From Bacillota bacterium (GTDB lineage Bacteria; Bacillota; Clostridia; Christensenellales; CAG-138): a stretch of DNA of 64,000 nt. Location: contig JAEWCL010000020.1 of assembly GCA_023390655.1 (NCBI GenBank), positions 135,641 to 199,640 on the forward strand, in the 5' to 3' direction. The notes below the pieces were generated by a model, which was not told where the DNA came from, searched no databases, and saw only the letters and a list, made by a program, of their open reading frames with translations. Shown here piece after piece: positions 1 through 8,647 of the stretch. A program made the translations under genes and the position numbers. The number at the start of each line of letters is the position of its first letter. Position 1 is the stretch's first letter.

Positions 1-528
1 GTCTTATATGCGGCGATGCCGTATGTGACTGCGCGCGAGATGCTAAAGCGTCTGGACTGCGAATTTAAGCTCTATAAGCCAGGAAAGGGAATCGCATTTA
101 CCATTCCCATCAACAGCGTTGTGGATGCGGCATCCAAAAAACGTTTGCTTGGCGCGGCCAACTTGGAGGGAGGCAAATCAATGGAACAAACCTATCAGCA
201 CGATCTGATTGTCATCATTGCAAACCAGGGGTACGCCCATGAAGTCATGGACGTCGCGCGGGGCGCGGGAGCAAGAGGCGGCACAGTCATGCATGCCCGC
301 GGCGTCGGCATAAAGGATGCGGAGAAGTTCTTCGGCATTTCCATACATCCGGAAAAGGAAATGCTCTACATCGTGGCGAAGAAGGAGCATACCCGCAAGA
401 TCATGCTTGCCGTTACAGAGCAGAAAGGCTGCCATACCGATGCGCGCGCAATCGCGTTTTCCCTGCCGGTCAACGGCATAGCGGGGATTTCCGATATTCC
501 GCCGGACTGTATGACGGAGGAAGGATAA
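1..528 (+). CDS. P-II-like (GlnB-fold) protein, 5' end missing
   Basis: The frame is open back to base 1, so this is the 3' part of a gene that starts outside the window. It shows the end of one P-II-like domain (to about base 145) and then a complete second one from about base 181, with the signature ARGAGARGGTVMHARG. P-II proteins bind small effectors at subunit interfaces and report nitrogen or energy status to transporters, enzymes or regulators. I see no canonical modified T-loop tyrosine, and the tandem form differs from single-domain GlnB of about 112 residues, so only 'P-II-like' is claimed. The target is unknown, because the next genes are sporulation genes behind a terminator. Confidence 0.7.
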   Translation, partial: VLYAAMPYVTAREMLKRLDCEFKLYKPGKGIAFTIPINSVVDAASKKRLLGAANLEGGKSMEQTYQHDLIVIIANQGYAHEVMDVARGAGARGGTVMHARGVGIKDAEKFFGISIHPEKEMLYIVAKKEHTRKIMLAVTEQKGCHTDARAIAFSLPVNGIAGISDIPPDCMTEEG

Positions 529-565
529 GCGCTCACACGAAAAAAAGAGAAGCAAGATTGTTGTT

Positions 566-603
566 GACCGTATGCAATCGTGGTTGCGTACGGTCATTTT
601 CTA
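566..603 (+). terminator. Rho-independent terminator after the P-II-like gene
   Basis: A 12-bp stem (GACCGTATGCAA with TTGCGTACGGTC, one G-T type pair) closes a 6-nt loop and is followed by ATTTTCT. It separates the P-II-like gene from spoIIGA. Confidence 0.75.
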
Positions 604-632
604 TCAAATCTCGCATGTATGCCATTCTGTTG

Positions 633-666
633 TTCTACAAATTTTACATGTCCCGTATGCTATACT
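633..666 (+). promoter_or_regulatory. Candidate Spo0A-type promoter of spoIIGA-sigE
   Basis: TATACT at 661-666 is preceded by TG plus one base (an extended -10). TTCTACAAA at 633-641 differs by one base from the inverted Spo0A box (TTYGACAAA) and sits where the -35 region would be. In Bacillus subtilis the spoIIG promoter is activated by Spo0A at a box overlapping a badly spaced -35, so the arrangement fits. Functional assignment is inference. Confidence 0.4.
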
Positions 667-731
667 GTGCCCACTCGAACAAAAACGGCGCGGGGAAAGC
701 GACACAAGCGATACAAAAGAAGAGGTAACCC

Positions 732-1565
732 ATGCGGATTTCCATAGAGTGGTTCCTGCTGGACAATACGCTGATGAATTTTTGCGTGCTTTCGCTTGCG
801 GCGGCGCTCTCCGGGCTGCGGCTGCGCCCGCCGCTTGCGGCGGCGCTGTGCGCTCTTGGAGGCGTTTACGCGCTTGTTTGCCTCGCTGTGCTTCCGGCAC
901 TGAACACGCCAATCCCCAAGCTGTTGTTTGCGTGCGTCATTTCCCTTGGACTGCAAACAACAAGCATGCGCGCTTACGGGCGGGGGGTCTTCTGCGTGCT
1001 GGCGTCCGCTGCGCTGCTGGGGGGGCTGATGCTGTTAGTAAGCCTGCTGTTTGGGAAGGCCGGACAATCCGGCATGCAAAACGGCGCGCTCATCGGTTCC
1101 ATCGAGACCCGCGCGGCGCTTGTAGGCGTTGTGCTCGCGGCGCTGCTGCCCCGGATGCTCCGGGCGCTGCGCAATGCGGCGCGGACAGAGGCGCTCCATG
1201 TGCCGCTGCGTTTTGAACTCGACGGCGTGCGCATGGAACTTGATGCGCTTATCGATACCGGCAACCTGTTGAATGAACCCGTAACGGGCCTGCCCGTGGT
1301 ACTCGTGTGCACCTCTGCCGCAAACAGCGGCAAACAGGAAGGGTACCCTGTCCGGTTCTGCGGGGTGAACGGGGAGGGCGTGGTGCTTGCCCGCCGGGTG
1401 GAGCGCGCGAAAATATGCATCGACGGCGTCTGGCGGGATACGGATATCATGGTCGCCCGCTCGCCAATCCCGATCGTGGGCGCAAAGGCCATTGTCGGAA
1501 ACAGCGCATTGCCGCCGGAAAGCGTATTCAGGCGAAACAATAAGGGGGAAGTACATCGTGCATAG
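732..1565 (+). CDS. spoIIGA: Sporulation sigma-E factor-processing peptidase SpoIIGA
   Basis: SpoIIGA is the membrane aspartic protease that removes the pro-peptide of sigma-E after asymmetric septation. The first about 150 residues are a run of hydrophobic segments, consistent with the usual five-helix membrane domain. The cytoplasmic protease half carries ALIDTGN, with the catalytic aspartate at about residue 175. Length (277 aa) is close to the family norm of about 300. The ATG follows AAGAAGAGGTAA. Its end overlaps the start of sigE by 8 bases, giving the classical spoIIGA-sigE pair, probably translationally coupled. Confidence 0.93.
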   Translation: MRISIEWFLLDNTLMNFCVLSLAAALSGLRLRPPLAAALCALGGVYALVCLAVLPALNTPIPKLLFACVISLGLQTTSMRAYGRGVFCVLASAALLGGLMLLVSLLFGKAGQSGMQNGALIGSIETRAALVGVVLAALLPRMLRALRNAARTEALHVPLRFELDGVRMELDALIDTGNLLNEPVTGLPVVLVCTSAANSGKQEGYPVRFCGVNGEGVVLARRVERAKICIDGVWRDTDIMVARSPIPIVGAKAIVGNSALPPESVFRRNNKGEVHRA

Positions 1566-2256
1566 ACTGATCGCTTGGCTGTATAGGCTGCTGTTCGGAA
1601 AACCAAAGAGCATTTACTATGTCCATTCCGGGGAGACACTGCCGCCGCCTTTGACGGTGGAGGAGGAGCAGGAGTGGATCGACCGCCTCTCCGCGGGGGA
1701 TGAACGCGCGCCGCATATCCTCATTGAACGCAACCTGCGGCTGGTGGTATATATTGCGCGTAAGTTTGAGAACACCGGCGTATGCATCGAAGACCTGATC
1801 TCGATAGGCACCATAGGGTTGATCAAGGCCGTCAATACATTCGACCCGGAAAAGCGCATCAAGCTTGCGACCTATGCCTCGCGCTGCATCGAAAATGAAA
1901 TCCTGATGCACCTGAGGCGCACCTGCAGGCTCAAGATGGAGGTTTCGCTCGATGAGCCGCTGAATATCGACTGGGACGGCAACGAGCTGCTGCTTTCGGA
2001 TATTCTGGGGACGGAAGGGGACCTCATTGGCAGGGGCATTGAGGACGAGGTGGACCGGGAGCTTCTGTTAAGCGCACTCAACAAGCTGACCGCGCGGGAG
2101 CAGAAGATCGTGCAGCTCCGGTTTGGGTTGAACTCCGACCGGGAGTGTACCCAAAAGCAAGTGGCCGATATGCTGGGCATCTCCCAAAGCTATATTTCGC
2201 GTCTGGAAAAGCGCATCATCAAACGCCTGCGCAAGGAAATCGCGCGGATGGAATAA
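1558..2256 (+). CDS. sigE: RNA polymerase sporulation sigma factor SigE (pro-sigma-E)
   Basis: Mother-cell-specific early sporulation sigma factor, made as an inactive precursor and activated by SpoIIGA. I chose the GTG at 1558 because AAGGGGGAA lies just upstream and because the protein then begins HRLIAWLYRLLFGKPKSIYY, the membrane-associated pro-sequence. Region 2 contains NLRLVVYIARKFENTGVC and GLIKAVNTFDP; region 4 ends with the helix-turn-helix ADMLGISQSYISRLEKRIIK. Length is 232 aa against about 239 in Bacillus. It overlaps spoIIGA and is transcribed with it. The longer open frame starting at 1387 is a read-back into spoIIGA and is not the start. Confidence 0.95.
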   Translation: MHRLIAWLYRLLFGKPKSIYYVHSGETLPPPLTVEEEQEWIDRLSAGDERAPHILIERNLRLVVYIARKFENTGVCIEDLISIGTIGLIKAVNTFDPEKRIKLATYASRCIENEILMHLRRTCRLKMEVSLDEPLNIDWDGNELLLSDILGTEGDLIGRGIEDEVDRELLLSALNKLTAREQKIVQLRFGLNSDRECTQKQVADMLGISQSYISRLEKRIIKRLRKEIARME

Positions 2257-2279
2257 TTCTTTTATGTTTATAAAACAAA

Positions 2280-2315
2280 TGCGCGGCGGGATTGGCCTCC
2301 CGCCGCGCATTTTCG
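2280..2315. terminator. Terminator between convergent sigE and sigG
   Basis: TGCGCGGCGGGA pairs with TCCCGCCGCGCA around a 6-nt loop. ATTTTCG follows on the + side and an A-rich run precedes it, so it may serve both converging genes. Confidence 0.75.
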
Positions 2316-2327
2316 TGCATAGGGCCG

Positions 2328-3101
2328 TTACACGTATTTCTGCATATGCTTTAAGGCGTTTTTCTCCAGGCGCGACACCTGTGCCTGGCTGATGCCGATT
2401 TCCTTAGAAACCTCCATCTGCGTTTTGCCTTCGAAAAAGCGCATTTTCACAATCCGCTGCTCGCGGTCGCCAAGGTGGGAAATGCCTTGCGTAATGGCGA
2501 TGTTGTCCAGCCACAGCGCGTCGTTGACCTTGGTGTCGCCGATCTGGTCCATCACAAAGATGGCGTCCCCGTCATCGTGGTAGATGGGCTCGTACAGGGA
2601 GATAGGGTCCTGTATGGCGTCGAGCGCGAATACGATATCCTCCTCGGGCAGCTCGAGCTCCTTGGCGATCTCCGCGATGGTCGGCTCCCGGGTGAGGCTG
2701 TCCATCAGCCGCGTGCGCGCTTGCAGCGCCTTGTAAGCGACGTCCCGGAGCGAGCGGCTCACGCGGATGGTGTTATTATCCCGCAGGTGCCTGCGCACTT
2801 CGCCGATGATCATCGGCACGGCATAGGTGCTGAATTTGACGTCGTGTGACAGGTCAAAATTATCCAGAGCCTTAATAAGCCCGATGCAGCCGACCTGAAA
2901 CAGGTCGTCCATCTGCTCCCCGCGGTTGGTAAAGCGCTGGATTACGCTCAACACAAGGCGCAGGTTGCTGCGCAAAAATTCATCGCGTGCACCGGTATCC
3001 CCCTCTTTGACGCGCAGCAAAAGCGCACGCATCTGCTTCTGGTTCAATACCGGCAGCTTTGAAGTATCCACGCCGCAAATTTCTACCTTGTTGAGCGCCA
3101 T
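2328..3101 (-). CDS. sigG: RNA polymerase sporulation sigma factor SigG
   Basis: Forespore-specific late sigma factor. The N-terminus NKVEICGVDTSKLPVL is the hallmark of SigG across Firmicutes. Core region 2 (RFTNRGEQMDDLFQVGCIGL, then FSTYAVPMIIGE) and the region 4.2 helix-turn-helix (EIGISQAQVSRLEKNA) are intact. Length is 257 aa, as in the family (about 260). The start at 3101 is preceded by AGGAAAAGGGGGAACC; a longer frame to 3164 lacks family similarity. It lies next to spoIIGA-sigE, as in many Firmicutes, but here it is convergent rather than downstream in the same direction. Confidence 0.95.
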   Translation of the reverse strand: MALNKVEICGVDTSKLPVLNQKQMRALLLRVKEGDTGARDEFLRSNLRLVLSVIQRFTNRGEQMDDLFQVGCIGLIKALDNFDLSHDVKFSTYAVPMIIGEVRRHLRDNNTIRVSRSLRDVAYKALQARTRLMDSLTREPTIAEIAKELELPEEDIVFALDAIQDPISLYEPIYHDDGDAIFVMDQIGDTKVNDALWLDNIAITQGISHLGDREQRIVKMRFFEGKTQMEVSKEIGISQAQVSRLEKNALKHMQKYV

Positions 3102-3162
3102 AACGGTTCCCCCTTTTCCTTCGTTGAACGTCTCGGTACCTTTATGATTGCCGAAGCCGTAC

Positions 3163-3171
3163 ATTTTATCC
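3163..3171 (-). promoter_or_regulatory. Candidate sigma-F/sigma-G -10 element upstream of sigG
   Basis: On the minus strand GGATAAAAT fits the GGnnAnAnT -10 pattern of forespore promoters, about 55 bases before the sigG start. A -35 match (GTTTTA about 19 bases further up) is weak. Confidence 0.3.
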
Positions 3172-3295
3172 GGCTGTACAAGCGGTCCCCTAAAACGTGA
3201 AAAAGCAGGAAAAACAGCGAAAACACGGGCAATTGCCGTCTAAAAGCTGCAAAAAAACAAGAAAAATGGAATAATATTCCGTTTCTCTTAGGCCT

Positions 3296-3324
3296 GACTA
3301 TTTGGGCGCGCCGCCGCATAGCCT
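3296..3324 (+). promoter_or_regulatory. Candidate sigma-E promoter of yqfC-yqfD
   Basis: GACTATT (one mismatch to KMATATT) is followed 14 bases later by CATAGCCT, which matches the CATAnnnT core of sigma-E -10 elements. yqfC and yqfD are sigma-E-controlled in Bacillus, which supports the reading. Confidence 0.45.
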
Positions 3325-3369
3325 GTATAGAATCCCCCTCGTTTGGGGACGGTGGGAGGGCATTGCCAT

Positions 3370-3696
3370 ATGGCGGGAAACAGGAAAAAACCATCGGGCG
3401 GAAAGCCAAATAAAAAGGTGCGGGCACGGAAAGGAACCTGGAACAGGCAGCTGTTGACAAAGCTGGACCTGCCGGTGGAGACGGACGCCACTGTACCCAA
3501 GCTGACCATGGTGGGGCGCAGGGACCTGCTGCTGGAAAACCATACGGGCGTGCTGCAGTACGACGCTTCAAAAATACGCCTGACGACACATGAGGGCGTT
3601 TTGGAGATCGGCGGGCATGAACTGGAGCTGATGGAACTCTCCACAGGGCGCGCCTATGTGCAGGGCACCATTACACACATCACATACGTGGAATAG
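3370..3696 (+). CDS. yqfC: Sporulation protein YqfC
   Basis: Small YabP/YqfC-family protein of about 108 residues, conserved in spore formers and expressed in the mother cell. The C-terminal half carries the family pattern: PKLTMVGRRDLLLENHTGVL, then RLTTHEGVLEIGGHEL and a final ITHITYVE. The basic N-terminus (NRKKPSGGKPNKKVRARKG) is longer than usual. The ATG at 3370 follows GGGAGG; an in-frame start at 3343 is possible but has no good ribosome site. It is the first gene of a yqfC-yqfD pair. Biochemical function is not known. Confidence 0.85.
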   Translation: MAGNRKKPSGGKPNKKVRARKGTWNRQLLTKLDLPVETDATVPKLTMVGRRDLLLENHTGVLQYDASKIRLTTHEGVLEIGGHELELMELSTGRAYVQGTITHITYVE

Positions 3697-3738
3697 GGCA
3701 AGGCAACAGGCGCAATCAAAGCGCCGCAGGTGGTAAAG

Positions 3739-4935
3739 ATGTGGAATTCTCTGTTCGGATATGTTATGATACGTTTGGACGGCCTCGGCCTTGAACGCAT
3801 GCTAAACGCCATGCTGCAGGCCGGTATTGCCGTCTGGAATGTCAAAAAAGAGAGCCGCGCGCGCATGACGCTGGAGCTGCGCGCAAAGGACTTTAACCGC
3901 CTGCGTTCCTTGAAGCGCGGCAAGCGTTGCCGTATCCATATTGTGGAACGGCATGGCATGCCCTTCCTGTTCGCAAGGTTTCGGTTCCGCAAGCTGCTGG
4001 TGCTGGGTGTGCTGCTGTGCGGGGTGCTGCTGATTGCGGCGCAGACGCGCGTGTGGATGATCCGGGTGGAAGGCGCGGTGCGTGTGCCCAAAGCTGTGGT
4101 GCTGCGGGCAATCGAGGAAGCTGGCGTGTCTGTAGGTATTTCCAGGAATGATATCGGCCTTGCCGCCCTCTCGGAGGCGGTGCGCGCGTATGATGAACGC
4201 ATTGCTTGGGCCGGGGCGCGGATGGACGGCATTGCGCTGACGATGCAGATCGTGGAGGCGGAGCCGATCCCGGAAAGGCCTGATAAAAGCGTACCCTCGG
4301 ACGTTGTTGCAAAAAAAGACGGCATTATTGAAAAAGTGACGGCCCTCTCCGGCAAGGCGAACGTAAAGCCCGGTGACGCCGTGCGGGCGGGAGAAATCCT
4401 CATCCGCGGGGATATCACGCGCGAAGGCGCCGCGGAGCGGCTCTATGTGTTCGCGGAGGGCGAAGCGCTTGCGGAGGTCTGGTACAAGGCAACGGTGACG
4501 CTGCCGTGCACCGTAGAAGCGCTGCTGCGCAGCGGGAAGAGCGAGCCATTCCGGGTGATTGAGCTTGCGCGCCTGCCGCTGTTTACTACAGAAGCCGCAT
4601 TCCCCGAATATGAGGAAGAGGTGACGGGTACCTCTACACAGCGGGGGCTGGTGCTGCCGCTCCGCGTGAAATCGGGCGTCCGGTATGAGCTGACCAAGCA
4701 GGCGGTTCCCGCAGACCCGGAAGAAATCATTGCGGAGGCGCTGTTTCGGGCGGAGCTAAACGTCCTGGAACAGGTGCCAAAAGAAGCAAAGATCATCAAA
4801 AAAATCAGCGAATCCTCCATACTGGAGGATGGAAGCATACGGGCAATCGTCGCCGTTTGCGCGCAGGAGCAGATCGGCATTACAAAACCGACCGATGCAA
4901 ACGCACAGCTTTCTGTAACGGACGGGGCAAACTAA
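3739..4935 (+). CDS. yqfD: Sporulation protein YqfD
   Basis: Family of membrane-anchored sporulation proteins made in the mother cell, always with yqfC. The first about 80 residues are cytoplasmic and basic (FGYVMIRLDGLGLERMLNAM). One transmembrane helix follows (LLVLGVLLCGVLLIAAQT), then a large exported region of about 290 residues with VRAGEILIRGDITREG. Length of about 398 residues matches the family. ATG 3739 has AGGTGG five bases upstream; GTG 3730 in the same frame is the alternative. Role is not established beyond the sporulation regulon. Confidence 0.88.
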   Translation: MWNSLFGYVMIRLDGLGLERMLNAMLQAGIAVWNVKKESRARMTLELRAKDFNRLRSLKRGKRCRIHIVERHGMPFLFARFRFRKLLVLGVLLCGVLLIAAQTRVWMIRVEGAVRVPKAVVLRAIEEAGVSVGISRNDIGLAALSEAVRAYDERIAWAGARMDGIALTMQIVEAEPIPERPDKSVPSDVVAKKDGIIEKVTALSGKANVKPGDAVRAGEILIRGDITREGAAERLYVFAEGEALAEVWYKATVTLPCTVEALLRSGKSEPFRVIELARLPLFTTEAAFPEYEEEVTGTSTQRGLVLPLRVKSGVRYELTKQAVPADPEEIIAEALFRAELNVLEQVPKEAKIIKKISESSILEDGSIRAIVAVCAQEQIGITKPTDANAQLSVTDGAN

Positions 4936-4962
4936 ACGCACAATAGAGCAATACGAAAGGCA

Positions 4963-6018
4963 GTGCAGTATTTGGAAAAACTGAACCAGGAAACATTGGA
5001 CCTTTTTGAAGAAATGCCGGCCCAAAGCCCGCTCAACTTGGAAGAAACACCGATCCAGAGCCCACTCAAAAGCGAAGCGCTGATACCGGTACAATCGATG
5101 GACGAGCAGATCAAGCTGTTCGGCGTATTTGACGAAAACCTGGACATCCTGCAGGCGGAGACCCACGTGCGCATTCGTACCTCAGCCGATTGCATCAAGA
5201 TAGAGGGCAAGACGGAAGATGTGGAGCTTTGCCGGATCGTGCTTGAAAAACTGCTGCAGATGCTCCGAAAAGGGGAACCCATCAACCGCGGGCGCATCCG
5301 CTACGCGGTGGACCTTGCAAAGGAAGGCAACGCGGACCTCATTGAGCAGATCATGGGCGATGTGATCGCCATTACAAACAAGGGCCGCCAGATCAAGTGT
5401 AAGACACTGGGACAGAAGCGGTATGTGCAGGCGCTCAAGGAGTATGATCTCGTATTCGGCGTCGGCCCCGCAGGTACGGGAAAGACCTACCTTGCGGTAG
5501 CGATGGCGGTGCTCGCGTTCAAAAACAAAGAGGTGGACCGCATCATATTGACGCGCCCCGCCGTGGAAGCGGGAGAAAAGCTGGGCTTTTTGCCGGGCGA
5601 TCTCCAAAATAAGGTGGACCCGTATTTAAGGCCGCTGCATGACGCGCTCAATGATTTCCTGGGCAATGAGACCTACCGGGGCCTGGTCGAGCGTGGCGCG
5701 GTGGAGGTGGCTCCACTTGCCTACATGCGCGGACGCACGCTCAACAACGCTTATATCATTCTCGATGAGGCGCAGAACTGCACCATCGAGCAGATGAAAA
5801 TGTTCCTGACGCGTTTTGGGGAAGGCTCCCGCGTCGTCGTCACCGGGGATATCACGCAGATCGACCTCCCGCAGGACAGGAAAAGCGGCCTTGTGCACGC
5901 GCTTGGCGTGCTTGAGGGCGTGGAAGGGATTTCGGAAATTTTTCTCACACAAAAGGATGTGGTGCGGCACGATCTGGTGCAGCGCATCATTCGCGCATAC
6001 GAACGCAAAAGGAACTGA
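4963..6018 (+). CDS. phoH: PhoH family ATPase
   Basis: Cytoplasmic P-loop ATPase of the PhoH/PhoL group, linked to RNA metabolism; in Firmicutes it sits upstream of pgpH-ybeY-era, as here. Walker A is GPAGTGKT at about residues 168-175, Walker B is IILDEAQN, and ILTRPAVEAGEKLGFLPGD is highly conserved. The N-terminus has a proline-rich stretch with near-repeats (AQSPLNLEETPIQSPLKSE) before the typical domain starting near residue 45, which is longer than in Bacillus. The start is uncertain: GTG 4963 or TTG 4972, the latter better spaced from AAAGG at 4956-4960. Confidence 0.92.
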   Translation: MQYLEKLNQETLDLFEEMPAQSPLNLEETPIQSPLKSEALIPVQSMDEQIKLFGVFDENLDILQAETHVRIRTSADCIKIEGKTEDVELCRIVLEKLLQMLRKGEPINRGRIRYAVDLAKEGNADLIEQIMGDVIAITNKGRQIKCKTLGQKRYVQALKEYDLVFGVGPAGTGKTYLAVAMAVLAFKNKEVDRIILTRPAVEAGEKLGFLPGDLQNKVDPYLRPLHDALNDFLGNETYRGLVERGAVEVAPLAYMRGRTLNNAYIILDEAQNCTIEQMKMFLTRFGEGSRVVVTGDITQIDLPQDRKSGLVHALGVLEGVEGISEIFLTQKDVVRHDLVQRIIRAYERKRN

Positions 6019-6074
6019 GCCAAAAAGGCTCCCGTTTTCACGGCGCGCGGAGCGTTCGGGCAAGGAGGTAAACA

Positions 6075-8213
6075 TTGGGCAGGAAAGAGGAAGGCAGGGA
6101 GCGCATCGGACTGTTGTCCATCCTTTCGCTTGCGCTTGTGCTCGCGCTCTTTTACGGATGCACCCTTGCGGTGCTCTCTCCCAAGCGCTATGACGTTATG
6201 ATTGGCATGGCCGCACCCGAAACCATAGAGGCGCCGCGTAGCGTGGAGGATGAAACGGCGACGGGCGCGCTCAAAGACGCCGCGCGCGAGAATACGAAGG
6301 CCGTTTACCGCCTGGACCCCGCATTAATCGATACCTACAGCCAGGGGGCGGCCGACTTTTTTGCACAGGCAGACACCATGCGGGGCAGTGCGCGCGCGCT
6401 GCTGATCGCAAAACAGGGGGACGCGGTTGCCGGGCACACGCTTTCAATGGAAGAATGGAAGGGCGTGCTCAGTGGGCAGGAGCTTACGAGCCTGCTTTTG
6501 GCGCTTCCGCTTTCACTTGGCGAGGAAGAAGGCTGGCAGCTGTTAAGCGCAAAGGACAGCGAGTTGCTGCGCCTGCAGGACGTGGTGCTCTCAAAGCTTA
6601 CGACCGCGCTCAAAAGCGGGGTGGAGGAGCGTACGCTGCTTGCAAAGAAAACCGCGTATGTGCAGGAACTCAATGCGACCACCCTGCCGGATACGCTCAA
6701 GGCAATCGGAAAAAAGCTGTTTGACACCTATCTGCAGCCCACGTTTGTGGTGGACCAGGAAGCGACTGCGCGTGCGCGCGAGCTTGCCGCGCAGAATGTG
6801 GAGCCCGTGATCGTCAAGCGGGGCGAGGTTATCGTACACAAGGGAGACCAGATTACCGAGCAGCAGTTCAAGCTTCTCCGGGAGCTGGAACTGGTGCGGC
6901 AGGAAGGGACGGAAGTCCGCCTGCGCGTCGGATTGGCGCTGCTGCTGCTGTTATTGTTCGGCTGCTTTTCCGTATGGCTGTTTTTGTACCACCCCAGGGT
7001 GCTGCAAAATAAAAAGTCCATGCTGCTGCTTTCCTTCTCTCTGGCGGCGGCGGTGCTGCTGGCGCTGGCGTTTTATACGCTTGATCCGCGCGTCGTGACG
7101 GGCGTCCTGGGTGTGATGCTCGTCGTGCTGCTGCTCGATAGCAAAATTGCAATGGCTGCAAACGTGCTGCTTGCACTTTGCCTTGGCTTGCTTGCGGGCG
7201 GGCAGGGGGCGGAGCTTATGGGTTTTCACGCCATGACGCTTTTTGCCGCCATGCTTGTGGGCGGGCAGACGGCCATTTATTGCCTGCGCGGCAATCAAAA
7301 GCGCGGATCCATCATTGCGGCGGGGGCGCTTTCGGGCGCTGCGGCTGCCGCTGTCACCGCCGCCGCGTATGTGATGGCGGGAAAGACGGCGGCAGACACG
7401 CTGATTGCCGCCGGGTGGGCTGTGGGCAGCTCCACCATTTCCGCCATATTGGTGGTAGGCTCGCTCTCTGTTTGGGAAAATCTATTTGATGTGGCGACCA
7501 GCGCCCGGCTTGCGGAGCTAAGTAACGCCAACCATCCGCTGCTGCGGCAGCTGATGACGGAAGCGCCGGGCACGTATCATCATTCGATGATGACCGCGGC
7601 GCTTGCGGAAAGCGCGGCGGAGGCCATTGGCGCCGATGCGCTGCTTGCGCGCGTGGGCGCGTATTATCACGATGTCGGCAAGCTCAGGCGGCCGCTCTAC
7701 TTTAAAGAAAATCAAAGGCCGGGCGAAAACATTCACGACACATTGCCCGCGTCTGAAAGCGCCGCCATCATACTTGCGCACCAGAAGGACAGTGCCGTGA
7801 TTCTCAACAAGCACAAAATGCCTTCCGCTGTGGTGCAGATCGCGTTTGAACACCATGGCAATACGCTTGTGACGTATTTCTACCACAAGGCGGCGAAGGA
7901 AAGCGCAAAGCCGCCCGCGCAGAAGAATTTTCGGTATCCCGGAGCAAGGCCTTCCACTAAGGAGAGCGCGATTGTGCACCTTGCGGACAGCTGCGAGGCA
8001 GCGGTGCGCGCCATGGAAAACCCCACGCGGGAAGCCGTGGAGGAAATGGTTGCTAAAATCATCAAGGGCAAGATCGACGATGGACAGCTTTCCGCGTCCC
8101 CGCTCAATTTCCGGGAGATTTCCCTGATCGAACAGAGTTTTTTGCGCACGTTCAACGGTCTGATGCATGAGCGCATCGCGTATCCGGAGCTGGAGCGCCG
8201 GCGGGAGGAATAA
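6075..8213 (+). CDS. pgpH: 7TM-HD family cyclic-di-AMP phosphohydrolase PgpH (YqfF)
   Basis: Membrane HD-domain phosphodiesterase that degrades c-di-AMP in Firmicutes. A TTG start is set by a perfect AAGGAGGT at 6062-6069. Order: one N-terminal helix (about residues 11-32), an extracellular 7TMR-HDED domain to about 285, a block of seven transmembrane helices to about 470, then a cytoplasmic HD domain with YHHSMM near residue 502 and YYHDVGK near 531-537. Length is 712 aa, as for Listeria and Bacillus homologues. It is translationally coupled to ybeY (TAATG overlap). Local order phoH-pgpH-ybeY-cdd-era is the standard one, with dgkA missing. Confidence 0.93.
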   Translation: MGRKEEGRERIGLLSILSLALVLALFYGCTLAVLSPKRYDVMIGMAAPETIEAPRSVEDETATGALKDAARENTKAVYRLDPALIDTYSQGAADFFAQADTMRGSARALLIAKQGDAVAGHTLSMEEWKGVLSGQELTSLLLALPLSLGEEEGWQLLSAKDSELLRLQDVVLSKLTTALKSGVEERTLLAKKTAYVQELNATTLPDTLKAIGKKLFDTYLQPTFVVDQEATARARELAAQNVEPVIVKRGEVIVHKGDQITEQQFKLLRELELVRQEGTEVRLRVGLALLLLLLFGCFSVWLFLYHPRVLQNKKSMLLLSFSLAAAVLLALAFYTLDPRVVTGVLGVMLVVLLLDSKIAMAANVLLALCLGLLAGGQGAELMGFHAMTLFAAMLVGGQTAIYCLRGNQKRGSIIAAGALSGAAAAAVTAAAYVMAGKTAADTLIAAGWAVGSSTISAILVVGSLSVWENLFDVATSARLAELSNANHPLLRQLMTEAPGTYHHSMMTAALAESAAEAIGADALLARVGAYYHDVGKLRRPLYFKENQRPGENIHDTLPASESAAIILAHQKDSAVILNKHKMPSAVVQIAFEHHGNTLVTYFYHKAAKESAKPPAQKNFRYPGARPSTKESAIVHLADSCEAAVRAMENPTREAVEEMVAKIIKGKIDDGQLSASPLNFREISLIEQSFLRTFNGLMHERIAYPELERRREE

Positions 8214-8647
8214 TGCACAGCATTATAGATGAAACCGAAACACTCAAGGAAGAGGAGCTTGCGCTCATCCGCGCGGCGGCGGACGCCGCGTTTGCGATGG
8301 AAGAAAAGCGCGGCGCGCTTGCGCTCTACTGCGTAACGCCCAAGGAAATTCATTCGCTCAATTTGGAGCACCGGGGCGTGGACCGCGTGACGGACGTATT
8401 GAGCTTTCCGGCTTCGGAGCCGGGAGAAATCCCGCCCGACGGGTTCTGGGGGGATATCGTCCTCTGTCCGGACCGGGCAAAAGAGCAGGCAATGGACTAC
8501 GGGCACAGCTTTGTGCGGGAGCTTGCGTTTTTGACGGTACATGGCGCATTGCACCTGTTCGGATATGACCACATGGAAAAACAAGAAGAAACATACATGC
8601 TCCAACGGCAAAAAGCCATACTCGAAAGGATGGGAGTTACAAGATGA
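8213..8647 (+). CDS. ybeY: Endoribonuclease YbeY (16S rRNA maturation)
   Basis: Zinc-dependent single-strand endoribonuclease needed for 16S rRNA 3' processing and ribosome quality control. The metal-binding motif HGALHLFGYDH, with three histidines, is complete near residues 110-120. Upstream, VDRVTDVLSFP is also typical. Length is 144 aa, within the family range. The start codon overlaps the pgpH stop and the stop overlaps the cdd start (ATGA), so the three genes are tightly coupled. Confidence 0.95.
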   Translation: MHSIIDETETLKEEELALIRAAADAAFAMEEKRGALALYCVTPKEIHSLNLEHRGVDRVTDVLSFPASEPGEIPPDGFWGDIVLCPDRAKEQAMDYGHSFVRELAFLTVHGALHLFGYDHMEKQEETYMLQRQKAILERMGVTR

